The translations under genes were made by a program, and so were the position numbers. A stretch of 64,000 nt of DNA. It comes from Gilvimarinus agarilyticus (GTDB lineage Bacteria; Pseudomonadota; Gammaproteobacteria; Pseudomonadales; Cellvibrionaceae). Under the pieces are notes generated by a model. That model was not told the origin of the DNA and did not search any database. It saw nothing but the letters and a program-made list of their open reading frames with translations. How positions within the stretch are numbered: position 1 is the stretch's first letter; every line of letters starts with the position of its first letter. Location: positions 563,825 through 627,824 of the forward strand of contig NZ_JXCJ01000001.1 of the NCBI RefSeq assembly GCF_000832015.1, read 5' to 3'. Shown one piece after another: positions 46,745 to 55,578 of the stretch.

Positions 46745-49150
46745 ATGACCATCGAACTCTTTCAACGGCTATCTTATAAATTGGCGCGCACCAGTTTTTT
46801 GGTGGTTGTGGTATTGGGGGTTCTGGTCGCAAGTTTGCAGGTTTACCTCGATTTTCGCAGTCACTACCAAGATATTCGGGAAAACGTTGAAGAGATTAGC
46901 CGGGTAAGTCGATCGGCCGCGCAGCGGGCTGTCTTTTTACTCGATGATCATTTGGCCGAGCAAGTTGTCGATGGCCTGAGTGAGTATCGTTTTCTCAACC
47001 ATATTGCCATCTACGACGATCAAAACAAACTAATGGCAGAGTTTCGCCAGCCGATAAAAGTCAGCCAGACGTTGTGGCTGACTCACTTGTTGGTGGGGGA
47101 AGCCGAAACCTTTGAATATGTGTTGCAGTCTGACCCAGACACTCCCGCCGGCACCCTGCGCTTAGAGTTAAACAAAGATCAGGCCTTGAGCCCGTTTTAC
47201 CAGCGTGCGTGGCGTGTACTGCTTACCGGTACCGCACGTAATATTGGTATTGCCTTGGTGCTGGTGCTGGTTTATCACTTTTTATTGACGCGCCCGCTGG
47301 TTACTTTGGCAAGTCGCTTTGCCGCGTTAGATCACAGCAAAGTGCCGGTCAGCGCTATCCCCCATTTACGTAAGCACGAGCACGATGAGCTGGGCTACAT
47401 CGTAAATTCTGCCAACCGTTTGTTAAAAAACTTTAATGGCAAGCACATCGAGTTGCAGCATCAACAGCAACAACTGAGCTTAATTTTAGATGCCAGCCCC
47501 AACCAGGTATTTGCGGTCAATAGCGATGGCGAGCTGTTGTTTCACAATCAGGCGTTTAAACGTTATTTTGGCGCAAACGTAGGCAGCAATTATTTTACGA
47601 TGTTGCGCGAAGTCGGGGTAAAAGAGGCTGAGCACATTAAATCGCTGATCATCCGTGTCTGCCGTAAACAGTCGCCATTGTTTAATCGCCAGCAAGATTT
47701 TTCTGGCATGCGCAACGAAAACCATGTCACCCAGATGTCGCTTGTGCCTTTTGTGTCTGATCATATTGTGTATGTCATTGTGGTGCTTAATGATATTACC
47801 GAGTTAGTCGAGGCGGAGCAGCGCGTAGAATACCTCGCTTATCGCGATACCCTTACTGGCCTGGCTAACCGCAATAAAATTCTAGAGCAGCTGCAGGAAG
47901 ACCTGCATAAATGCAAAGCGGGCAACCGATACGGTGCTGTGTTGCTGATTGATCTAAACGACTTTAAGCGTATTAACGACACTATGGGCCACTCTTTGGG
48001 TGATGAATTGTTGTTGCATTTGTCGCAGCGTATGGCCATGCGGGTGCACGACCCCGAAACGCTTGCCCGGCTTGGGGGTGATGAGTTTATTTTAAGCATG
48101 CCCGATATATCTGACAATTTAGAGGAGGCCCGCGCACGTGCCGAATATGCCGCCAGCCGCTTTTTAGAAACGATTAGTCAGCCGGTGACGTTGGGTAACC
48201 AGGATTTTTCGGTCAATGCGACCATAGGTATTGCCCTTTACCCTTTGGGCGATATTACTGTCGAGCTGTTGTTGTCTCAGGCTGATACGGCGTTGAACGA
48301 GGCAAAACGCAGTGCGATGGGTAATTGTCAGGTGTTTGAACCGCAAATGGCAGAAGAAGTAAACCGCCTGTTACAGTTAGAGTCTGATATATGGGTGTCA
48401 TTTCAGGAGCATCAATTTGTTTTTTACTTACAGCCGCTGATTGATTTACATACCCGTTCATTAGTGGGTGCTGAAGCCTTGATTCGCTGGCAGCACCCGT
48501 TGCGCGGTCAAGTGCAGCCGGCAGAGTTTATCGGGTTTCTAGAAAACTCCGATATGATTAATCCGGTAGGTTTGCAGCTACTGGATGATGTTTGCCAATT
48601 TATTCGACAACACAAAGAGACAGGAAGGTTTCCTGCCGAGTTGAGAGTGTCGGTTAACATCAGCGAGCGTCAGCTGTACGATGCTGATTTTGTCGGAAAG
48701 TGTTTGTCGGTATTGCGCAAATACAAATTGCCGGGCAGCTGTCTGGAGTTTGAAATTACCGAAGGCGCGGCGCTGCATAATCTCGATGAGGTTGTCGATA
48801 AAATGCGCAAGCTGCAAAACGAAGGCATTACCTTCTCGCTAGATGATTTTGGTACGGGTTACAGCTCGCTGAGTTATTTAAAACGTTTGCCCGTTAATAA
48901 AGTAAAAATTGATAAATCTTTTATCGACGATATCACCATCGACCCGCAAGATGCCGCTATGGTCGCATCAATTATCGCCATTGCGCAAAATATGAATTTA
49001 GTTATTGTTGCCGAGGGCGTCGAGACCGACGCCCAGGCTCAGTGGTTGGGCCAGTACGATGGCATTCTGATCCAGGGCTACTTGTTTGATCGGCCCCTGC
49101 CGCCGGACACTTTCGCGCAAAATTACCTGCCCGAGCTGCCGGATTTTTAA
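46745..49150 (+). CDS. Membrane PAS-GGDEF-EAL c-di-GMP enzyme
   Basis: An 801-residue regulator. Two membrane segments (about residues 15-33 and 162-182) enclose a periplasmic sensor of about 120 residues; a linker, a PAS domain (about 240-355), a GGDEF and an EAL domain follow. GGDEF is intact at 444-448, but the inhibitory RxxD site is missing (His and Glu stand at the key places). EAL is intact at 577-579 with VNISE, FEITE, LDDFGTGYSSL, KIDKSFID, AEGVET and IQGYLF. Both activities are therefore possible. It stands between the lactonase gene and a convergent FAH-family gene, with no clear functional tie to either. Confidence 0.92.
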   Translation: MTIELFQRLSYKLARTSFLVVVVLGVLVASLQVYLDFRSHYQDIRENVEEISRVSRSAAQRAVFLLDDHLAEQVVDGLSEYRFLNHIAIYDDQNKLMAEFRQPIKVSQTLWLTHLLVGEAETFEYVLQSDPDTPAGTLRLELNKDQALSPFYQRAWRVLLTGTARNIGIALVLVLVYHFLLTRPLVTLASRFAALDHSKVPVSAIPHLRKHEHDELGYIVNSANRLLKNFNGKHIELQHQQQQLSLILDASPNQVFAVNSDGELLFHNQAFKRYFGANVGSNYFTMLREVGVKEAEHIKSLIIRVCRKQSPLFNRQQDFSGMRNENHVTQMSLVPFVSDHIVYVIVVLNDITELVEAEQRVEYLAYRDTLTGLANRNKILEQLQEDLHKCKAGNRYGAVLLIDLNDFKRINDTMGHSLGDELLLHLSQRMAMRVHDPETLARLGGDEFILSMPDISDNLEEARARAEYAASRFLETISQPVTLGNQDFSVNATIGIALYPLGDITVELLLSQADTALNEAKRSAMGNCQVFEPQMAEEVNRLLQLESDIWVSFQEHQFVFYLQPLIDLHTRSLVGAEALIRWQHPLRGQVQPAEFIGFLENSDMINPVGLQLLDDVCQFIRQHKETGRFPAELRVSVNISERQLYDADFVGKCLSVLRKYKLPGSCLEFEITEGAALHNLDEVVDKMRKLQNEGITFSLDDFGTGYSSLSYLKRLPVNKVKIDKSFIDDITIDPQDAAMVASIIAIAQNMNLVIVAEGVETDAQAQWLGQYDGILIQGYLFDRPLPPDTFAQNYLPELPDF

Positions 49151-49167
49151 CCCGTGTTCGCGAACCT

Positions 49168-49842
49168 CTAAGGGGCGGCTTGCGCCACTACAGACACCTC
49201 GAGTTGGCACACATCATCCAGTGTAGCGTGCATAACGTCCCCCGGCTGTACCGGGCCGACTCCGGCGGGCGTGCCGGTAAAAATTAAATCGCCGGGGGTT
49301 AATTGAACGTAACGCGAGATCTCTGCGAGCAGCTCGGGTACTGGCCAGATCATATCGCGCCAGCTACCTTGCTGCACCAACTTATCGTTTACCCGCAGGT
49401 GGAGTTGGTCGGTGCTTTCAAGGTCTTGATAGCGGCCGAGCTGCAGAGCTGAGCACGGCGCCGAGCCATCAAACCCTTTAGCCAGCTCCCAGGGGCGCCC
49501 CTGGGCTTTTGCTTCACGCTGGCGGTCGCGACAGGTCATATCCAGGCCCACGGCAAAGCCACACACGGCGTCGCGCGCCTGCTGCTTGCTGGCAGCGCTG
49601 AGGGTTTGGTCGATGGCAATGACTAGTTCAAGCTCGTGATGCACCTCCTGGCTAAACCAGGGGCAGCAAAAAGGCTCCCCCTCAGACAACAAAGCGCTGG
49701 CAGGCTTAAAAAAGAAAAACGGCGTGCTTCGCTCCGGGTCGTGCCCCATCTCGCGGGCGTGCTCGCGATAGTTGCGGCCAATGCATATGATGCGCGCTAC
49801 CGGCCAGCGGCGATTACTTTGGTTGATGGCGAGTTCAGTCAT
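49168..49842 (-). CDS. Fumarylacetoacetate hydrolase family protein
   Basis: A 224-residue FAH-superfamily enzyme of the short YcgM/FAHD1 type, which act as acylpyruvate hydrolases or oxaloacetate decarboxylases. Typical features are ICIGRNYREHAREMGH, FFFKPASAL, the metal ligands in HHELELVIAI and the C-terminal LTPGDLIFTGTPAGVGPV. In some sugar-oxidation pathways FAH-type hydrolases cleave the final diketo acid, so a link to the SDR/lactonase genes 2.5 kb away is possible but speculative. Its start overlaps the end of the carbonic anhydrase gene by 8 bases, so the two share a transcript. Confidence 0.88.
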   Translation of the reverse strand: MTELAINQSNRRWPVARIICIGRNYREHAREMGHDPERSTPFFFFKPASALLSEGEPFCCPWFSQEVHHELELVIAIDQTLSAASKQQARDAVCGFAVGLDMTCRDRQREAKAQGRPWELAKGFDGSAPCSALQLGRYQDLESTDQLHLRVNDKLVQQGSWRDMIWPVPELLAEISRYVQLTPGDLIFTGTPAGVGPVQPGDVMHATLDDVCQLEVSVVAQAAP

Positions 49843-50404
49843 TGCGCCGGGCGTCCGTTAAGTACTGATCTTTAAGCGTCACATAATTGGCCGCCGAGTA
49901 GCGAAAAAACTCCCGCTCTTTATCTTTTAACGGCCGAACCTGTTTGCAGGGGGAGCCCATATACAAAAAACCGGACTTCAGCCGTTTGCCTGGCGGCACG
50001 AGGGTGCCCGCCCCTATCACTACGTCGTCTTCCACCACGGCGCCATCGAGCACGGTAGAGCCGATACCCACCAATACCCGGCTTCCAATGGTACAGCCGT
50101 GCAGACAGACGTTGTGGCCTACGGTGACGTCGTCGCCAATGGTGAGCGGAAACCCCTCAGCGTTAAAAGGCCCGGCATGGGTAATATGCAACACCGAGCC
50201 ATCTTGAATACTGCTGCGTTCGCCTATAGATATACGGTGCATATCACCGCGAATAACCGCAAATGGCCAGACGGAGGTGTCTGCCCCCAGAGTGACGTCG
50301 CCGATGACCAGAGCGCAGGGGTCGATGTAAACCGTGGCGTCATAGTGAGGCGTATGATCTTGGTGGCGGCGGATATTCGCGCTATTTGAGTGGTTTTCTG
50401 CCAT
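49835..50404 (-). CDS. Gamma-class carbonic anhydrase family protein
   Basis: Left-handed beta-helix hexapeptide-repeat protein of about 189 residues, in the gamma carbonic anhydrase/YrdA family. Repeat turns run from DVTLGADTSVWPFAVIRGD through the metal-binding histidines in HITHAGP and VGHNVCLHGC to VLDGAVVEDDVVIGAG. Bicarbonate/CO2 interconversion is the family role, though many YrdA-type members show little activity. I prefer the ATG at 50404, with AGGA upstream, over a longer frame to 50584 that would cross the prlC start region. The same gene lies next to prlC in Pseudomonas. Confidence 0.9.
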   Translation of the reverse strand: MAENHSNSANIRRHQDHTPHYDATVYIDPCALVIGDVTLGADTSVWPFAVIRGDMHRISIGERSSIQDGSVLHITHAGPFNAEGFPLTIGDDVTVGHNVCLHGCTIGSRVLVGIGSTVLDGAVVEDDVVIGAGTLVPPGKRLKSGFLYMGSPCKQVRPLKDKEREFFRYSAANYVTLKDQYLTDARRND

Positions 50405-50509
50405 AGTGAATTCCTGCGTGAAAGCTGTGCCTGCCGCGAATGGCGGGCCGATTGGGTGTATCATACCCATTCTTACGCCGAGAAAAAATCGATCCGATCC
50501 GGAGGATAA

Positions 50510-52600
50510 ATGAGTCAAGCCAGCGATAACCCGCTTCTGCGTCAGGATACCCTGCCGCCCTTTGCCGAGATTAAACCCGAGCATGTGGTGCCTGCGGTAC
50601 AGGCCCTAATCAGCGAGGGGCGTGCGCACCTGGAAGCGCTGCTAGCGGGGCTCGACACACCTACCTGGGATACCCTGGTGGCGCCGCTCGAGGCCGAGGA
50701 CGACCGGCTTGAGCAGGCGTTTGCTCCGGTAAGCCACTTGAATGCGGTGGTTAACACCCCGGAACTACGCGATGCCTACAACGAGAGCATCGCCCTGTTA
50801 ACCGAGTACAGCACCGAAGTGTCGCAAAATCGCGACCTGTATCAGGCCTATCAGGCGCTGGCGGACAGCGACGAGTATCAAACGCTCTCCAGCACGCAGC
50901 AAAAAGTGGTGGAGAATGCCCTGCGCGATTTTCGCTTAGGGGGCGTTAGCCTTGAGGGGGACGACAAACAACGTTACGGCACAATAGCCCAGCGCTTAAG
51001 TGAGCTCTCTACCACTTTTGCCAACAATGTGCTGGATGCCACCGGCGCCTGGTATTTGCGCTTTGACAATGCCGAGGCGCTGGCCGGCTTGCCCGATTCG
51101 GCTCTGGCCCAGGCCAAACAGGCCGGCGAACAAAAAAAACATGACAATGGTGAGCCGTTAGGTGGTTATGTCGTAACCTTGGATTTTCCCTCGTACCTGG
51201 CGGTAATGATGTACGCCGACGATCGCACCCTGCGGGAAAAAATGTATCGTGCGTTTGTCACCCGCGCCTCGGCCGATGGTGTTAAAGCCGATGGCAGCAG
51301 CGCCGCCGAGTGGGACAATACCGGTATTATTGCCGAGACTCTTGCATTGAGGCACGAGCAGTCGCGCCTGTTAGGTTTTAACAACTTCGCCGAGCGCTCG
51401 CTGGCCAGCAAGATGGCCTCCAGCCCAGAGCAAGTACTCGAATTTTTGCGCGAGCTGGGTGAGAAATCCCGGCCGCGAGCCGAGGCCGATTTTGCCGAGC
51501 TAGAAAATTTTGCCCGCGAGCAAGGTTGCGACACACTAGAACCATGGGATGCAACCTATTACGGCGAGCAACTGCGTCAGCACCAGTACGCTATATCGCA
51601 AGAACAGCTGCGCCCTTATTTCCCCGCTGAAAAAGTTATCAGCGGCATGTTTGATGTCGTCGCTAAACTGTTTGACATCGATATTTTGCCGGTGGCCAGC
51701 TTTGACACTTGGCACCCCGACGTGCGTTTCTATCACATCTTCAAAAATGGCGAACAGATTGCCAGTTTTTATCTGGATATTTTTGCCCGCGAACACAAGC
51801 GCGGCGGCGCCTGGATGGCCGATTGCCGGGTTCGCCGGCAGCTAGACGACGGCCGCTATCAGTTACCGGTAGCATTTTTAACCTGTAACTTTACGCCGCC
51901 GGTAGGCGAAACCCCGTCGCTGCTTACTCACGATGAAGTCACCACATTGTTTCATGAGTTCGGACACGGTTTGCATCACATGTTAACCGCCATCGACATT
52001 GCCGCCGTCAGTGGCATTAACGGCGTGGCGTGGGATGCCGTAGAGCTACCCAGCCAGTTTTTAGAAAACTGGTGTTGGCAGGAAGAGGTAATCGGCATGA
52101 TCTCCTGTCATTACGAAACCGGTGAGCCTTTGCCTAAAACGCTGCTGGATAAAATGCTGGCCGCCAAGAATTTTCAATCGGGTATGCAAATGATGCGGCA
52201 GTTAGAGTTCTCGCTGTTTGATTTTCGCTTGCACGCTGAGTATAACCCCGAGGCGCCCGTAGCGGCGGCGGAGCTACTGGACGAGGTGCGTCAGCAAGTC
52301 GCGGTACTTACCCCGCCGGCTTACAATCATTTTGAAAACAGCTTTAGCCATATCTTTGCCGGCGGTTACGCGGCGGGTTATTACAGCTACAAATGGGCCG
52401 AAGTGTTATCGGCCGATGCATTCTCAGCATTTGAGGAAGAAGGTATTTTCAACCAAGCTACTGGCAAGCGTTTTTTGCAGGAGATCTTGCAGCGCGGTGG
52501 CTCGCGCGAGCCCATGCAACTGTTTGTGAGTTTTCGGGGGCGTGAGCCGCGCATTGATGCGCTATTACGTCACGGCGGACTACTGGAGCAAGCATCGTGA
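50510..52600 (+). CDS. prlC: Oligopeptidase A
   Basis: Cytoplasmic M3-family zinc metallopeptidase of 696 residues that degrades short peptides, including cleaved signal peptides. It has the zinc motif LFHEFGHGLHHML (HExxH) with the downstream Glu in the PSQFLENW region. The ATG at 50510 has a strong GGAGG ribosome site. The stop overlaps the yheV GTG as GTGA, giving the conserved prlC-yheV pair. Confidence 0.97.
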   Translation: MSQASDNPLLRQDTLPPFAEIKPEHVVPAVQALISEGRAHLEALLAGLDTPTWDTLVAPLEAEDDRLEQAFAPVSHLNAVVNTPELRDAYNESIALLTEYSTEVSQNRDLYQAYQALADSDEYQTLSSTQQKVVENALRDFRLGGVSLEGDDKQRYGTIAQRLSELSTTFANNVLDATGAWYLRFDNAEALAGLPDSALAQAKQAGEQKKHDNGEPLGGYVVTLDFPSYLAVMMYADDRTLREKMYRAFVTRASADGVKADGSSAAEWDNTGIIAETLALRHEQSRLLGFNNFAERSLASKMASSPEQVLEFLRELGEKSRPRAEADFAELENFAREQGCDTLEPWDATYYGEQLRQHQYAISQEQLRPYFPAEKVISGMFDVVAKLFDIDILPVASFDTWHPDVRFYHIFKNGEQIASFYLDIFAREHKRGGAWMADCRVRRQLDDGRYQLPVAFLTCNFTPPVGETPSLLTHDEVTTLFHEFGHGLHHMLTAIDIAAVSGINGVAWDAVELPSQFLENWCWQEEVIGMISCHYETGEPLPKTLLDKMLAAKNFQSGMQMMRQLEFSLFDFRLHAEYNPEAPVAAAELLDEVRQQVAVLTPPAYNHFENSFSHIFAGGYAAGYYSYKWAEVLSADAFSAFEEEGIFNQATGKRFLQEILQRGGSREPMQLFVSFRGREPRIDALLRHGGLLEQAS

Positions 52601-52851
52601 GTACTTACAGTACAACCAAACGATTTTTGGCCGGCGCGATATGTCCGCGCTGCGAAGCGGCCGATGCCATTGTTGTGTACTCCCGGGATGAGCGCGATTT
52701 TCGTGAGTGCGTCGACTGCGGTTTTATCGACGAAATGCACTTCGCGCCTCAGGCGCAAGAGCTCGACACGCGGGTTAGTGAGAGCGCTGAAGACACATCG
52801 GATGAACAGGTGGTAAAAATTCTATCCTTCCCTTCAGGCTCATCGCGTTAG
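52597..52851 (+). CDS. yheV: YheV-family putative zinc ribbon protein
   Basis: An 84-residue small protein with two Cys pairs, CPRCEAADA and CVDCGF, forming a zinc ribbon; the family is conserved after prlC in many gammaproteobacteria. Function is unknown. The start is a GTG at 52597 overlapping the prlC stop. The stop is immediately followed, without a gap, by the ATG of the solute-binding protein gene. Confidence 0.9.
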   Translation: MSTYSTTKRFLAGAICPRCEAADAIVVYSRDERDFRECVDCGFIDEMHFAPQAQELDTRVSESAEDTSDEQVVKILSFPSGSSR

Positions 52852-53652
52852 ATGTTATGGCCGCGTCACGTTAGGCTTTGTCGGGCGCGGTTGTGCTTAC
52901 TGGCGCTTCTTATGGCCGGTCAAGCACAGGCGCAGTTGCCCGATACGCTACATTTAGCTGCGACCGATTGGTGCCCATACTCCTGTGCCGATCAACCCGA
53001 TCAGCCTGGCATTGTCGCCGAGTATGTACGCTCGGTGTTGGCGCGAGAGAAAATTGACCTACAGCTCACCTTTTTGCCTTGGACGCGAGCGGTAATCGAG
53101 GCGCAGCGAGGCGAGTTTGATGGCTTGCTCACGGCGGTAGAGGGTGAGGCTCCGCAATTAACGTTTACCGGGGAACCGGTGGCTGAGTATCAAGATTGTT
53201 TCTACACGTTGCCCAACATTACGTGGGAGTATGAAGGGGTAGAGTCGCTGCTGGATATGAGCTTAGGGGTGGTGCAAGGTTACGGTTATGTTGACGAGTT
53301 AAATCGGTACATTGCCAAGGCTAATGAGACGCAGGTTGTAGCCTTGCGTGGCGTTAACATTGCGGCGCGATTATGGGATATGTTGCTGCTCAAGCGCTTT
53401 GATGTTTTTATCCAAGATCGCCGTGTTATTGCAAATCATGCTTACTCGCATCAGCGCGATAGTTTGAACATTCGTGAAGCGAGTTGTTTGGCTCCGCAGC
53501 CTTTTTATCTCGCGTTGTATCCGGAAAATAATTATAGCCGTGAGCTACTAACCCTATTGGATCGGGCCTTTTCAGCCTCCGAGAACCAAGCGTTATGGCT
53601 TACATTACAAGAATCTTATTTATCTCAGGCCGAAGCGGCAGCGCCCAAATAG
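52852..53652 (+). CDS. Periplasmic solute-binding (SBP_bac_3-like) protein
   Basis: A 266-residue exported protein with a signal peptide ending around QAQA. The mature part starts LHLAATDWCPYSC and contains EYVRSVLAREKIDLQLTFLP and PWTRAVIEAQRGEFDGL, the layout of bacterial family 3 solute-binding domains. No ABC transporter genes are near; such orphan binding proteins sometimes act as sensors. The ATG directly follows the yheV stop, so it may be cotranscribed with prlC-yheV. The 3' end overlaps the convergent GGDEF-EAL gene by 28 bases. Ligand unknown. Confidence 0.78.
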   Translation: MLWPRHVRLCRARLCLLALLMAGQAQAQLPDTLHLAATDWCPYSCADQPDQPGIVAEYVRSVLAREKIDLQLTFLPWTRAVIEAQRGEFDGLLTAVEGEAPQLTFTGEPVAEYQDCFYTLPNITWEYEGVESLLDMSLGVVQGYGYVDELNRYIAKANETQVVALRGVNIAARLWDMLLLKRFDVFIQDRRVIANHAYSHQRDSLNIREASCLAPQPFYLALYPENNYSRELLTLLDRAFSASENQALWLTLQESYLSQAEAAAPK

Positions 53653-55469
53653 TTGCTGCGTAACTCGTCGAGACTTACCGGCCGGCTAAACTTAAAGCCC
53701 TGCAGATAGTCGACATCGCGCTCGGCTAGCCAGCGAGCTTGATCGTCCGTTTCCACGCCTTCAGCGACGACACTTAAATTGAGGCCGCGAGCTAAGCCAA
53801 TAATAGATTGCACGATAGCGACACTGTCTTTATCGCCGGGTAAATCTTGAATGAATGACCGGTCTATTTTTAGTTTGCTAAAGGGCAGGTGTTTTAATCG
53901 TGAAAGCGAAGAATACCCGGTACCAAAGTCATCAATAGAGAGCCCTGGCCCAAGCCGTACCAGCGCTTGTAACGAATGTTGCAGCTCAATTGAGTCGTGG
54001 GCGATCACATCCTCGGTAATTTCAAACTCCAGTTGATGACCTGGTATGTGGTAATGGGTTAACAGTGCGGCGATATTGCGCGGCAGGTGGGGGTGCAGCA
54101 CTTGCTCGACCCCCAAGTTTATAGCTACATGGGCAAGGTGGATCCCACAGCAGCCCAGCCGGTAGATATCTTCACAAACACGACTTATAACCGCTTTATC
54201 AAGTTCATACATTAAGCCGGCGCTTTTGGCTAAGGGCAAAAACTCGGCGGGCGTTAGCCAGCCATGTTCGGGGTGCTGCCAACGCACGAGCGCCTCCGCG
54301 CTAACAAGGTGGTGACCACGGGCGGCCACAATGGGTTGGTACAATACCGTAAGGCTGTTGTTGTCGATGGCTTTACGTAATTGCCGTTCAAGAGTAAAGC
54401 GGGCGCGAGCGTCCCGTGAAATCTGCGCATTAAAAAACCGGGCGTTATTGTGGCCGCGATCTTTGGCCTGGTGCATGGCTGTCTCGGCGTGCCGAAGTAG
54501 GGTGGTTACATCGGCGCCATCATCTGGGTAAAAGCATACGCCCGCGCTTAGGGTAACCTGAAGTTTATGTTCGGCAATGACTAATGGTTTTAACAGCTGA
54601 TCGAGCAGCTCCTCGATAGTTCGCTCCAGTGAGTGTCGCTGTCCAGTGCTGCGGACAATCAACGCAAATTCGTTGCCGCCGGTGCGCGCCACTTTGTCTT
54701 TTCCGCGTACCACGAGTTGCCGTAAGTTTCGCGCAACAGCCATAATAATCTGGTCGCCGACGCTCTGCCCAAGGCCCTGATTAATTTGCTTGAGCTTGTC
54801 GATGTTAAGCCATATCAATGAGAATGAGTTTTTTCTCTCCGGCGTATTTTGGGTGAGCACGGTGAGCCTTTTTTGTAGTGCCCGCGCATTAGACAACCCC
54901 GTTAAGTCGTCAAAGTGAGTGACATAATCAAGTTCTTGCTGGCTTTGCTGCCAAGCTTCGTAGGTATTAATCAGACTTAGCGTGTCGGCAATGGCGGAGA
55001 CAAACGCGATGCTTGATAGTGACCAGTTGGTGCGCACCCGCGCCTCCAAACAGACGACACCATAGAGCTTACCATGATCAAAAATGGGAACGTCCAGCAT
55101 GGAGACAATATTTTGCGGGCGCAAATAATCATCGGTAAAGCTGCAGGTACGTAAGTCGGTGCAGGCATCGACGGCATCAATAATGCGCTCATCTAATAGG
55201 GCGCGAAAATAAGCCTTATGGTCGGCTTGTTTAAGCTGAGCAGCCTCTCGACAGATACCGTGTTGGCGATCGAGCAGAGCTTCTAGCGAGATGTGATCCA
55301 GCTCTGGCTCTAGACGCCAGACACTGACTCGATCTATGTCTAAGGAGTTGCTGCATAGCGTTATTAGCTCTATCAGCTGATGGGCTTTATCCAGGGCAAT
55401 AAAGTCCTGATTGTGACGCAGGGCCACGAGGCGCTTATGCAAATCAATAAAGTGGTCGCTCTCACCCAT
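53625..55469 (-). CDS. GAF-GGDEF-EAL protein with degenerate cyclase site
   Basis: A 614-residue soluble protein: N-terminal GAF-like domain (about 20-170), GGDEF domain and EAL domain. The cyclase motif reads GGNEF (264-268) and the first metal Asp is replaced by Asn in LNIDKLKQIN, so cyclase activity should be lost; the RGKD inhibitory site (255-258) remains and could bind c-di-GMP. EAL residues are intact (SAEALVRW, FEITED, IDDFGTGYSSL, KIDRSFIQ, AEGVET, LQGFKF), so this is predicted to be a phosphodiesterase with a regulatory GGDEF. No membrane segment is seen. It lies convergent to the solute-binding protein gene. Confidence 0.9.
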   Translation of the reverse strand: MGESDHFIDLHKRLVALRHNQDFIALDKAHQLIELITLCSNSLDIDRVSVWRLEPELDHISLEALLDRQHGICREAAQLKQADHKAYFRALLDERIIDAVDACTDLRTCSFTDDYLRPQNIVSMLDVPIFDHGKLYGVVCLEARVRTNWSLSSIAFVSAIADTLSLINTYEAWQQSQQELDYVTHFDDLTGLSNARALQKRLTVLTQNTPERKNSFSLIWLNIDKLKQINQGLGQSVGDQIIMAVARNLRQLVVRGKDKVARTGGNEFALIVRSTGQRHSLERTIEELLDQLLKPLVIAEHKLQVTLSAGVCFYPDDGADVTTLLRHAETAMHQAKDRGHNNARFFNAQISRDARARFTLERQLRKAIDNNSLTVLYQPIVAARGHHLVSAEALVRWQHPEHGWLTPAEFLPLAKSAGLMYELDKAVISRVCEDIYRLGCCGIHLAHVAINLGVEQVLHPHLPRNIAALLTHYHIPGHQLEFEITEDVIAHDSIELQHSLQALVRLGPGLSIDDFGTGYSSLSRLKHLPFSKLKIDRSFIQDLPGDKDSVAIVQSIIGLARGLNLSVVAEGVETDDQARWLAERDVDYLQGFKFSRPVSLDELRSNYLGAAASA

Positions 55470-55497
55470 ATTATTATCGTCACCGAGGGTGGGTATC

Positions 55498-55517
55498 GGG
55501 TGCCCGTAGGGGCACCC
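55498..55517 (-). terminator. Hairpin between unknown gene and GAF-GGDEF-EAL gene
   Basis: GGGTGCCC at 55498-55505 and GGGCACCC at 55510-55517 are perfect arms with a GTAG loop in the 109-base gap between two minus-strand genes. No T-run follows, so it may attenuate rather than fully terminate. Confidence 0.4.
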
Positions 55518-55578
55518 CTGAGGCTAAAGATTCATTTAAATATGGCAGCTAAATGTCGAGTTGTCTAATAACAAAACA

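Noticed and set aside
50405-50584. N-terminal extension of the carbonic anhydrase
   Set aside because: It crosses the prlC start region and does not resemble the family, while the ATG at 50404 has a clear ribosome site.
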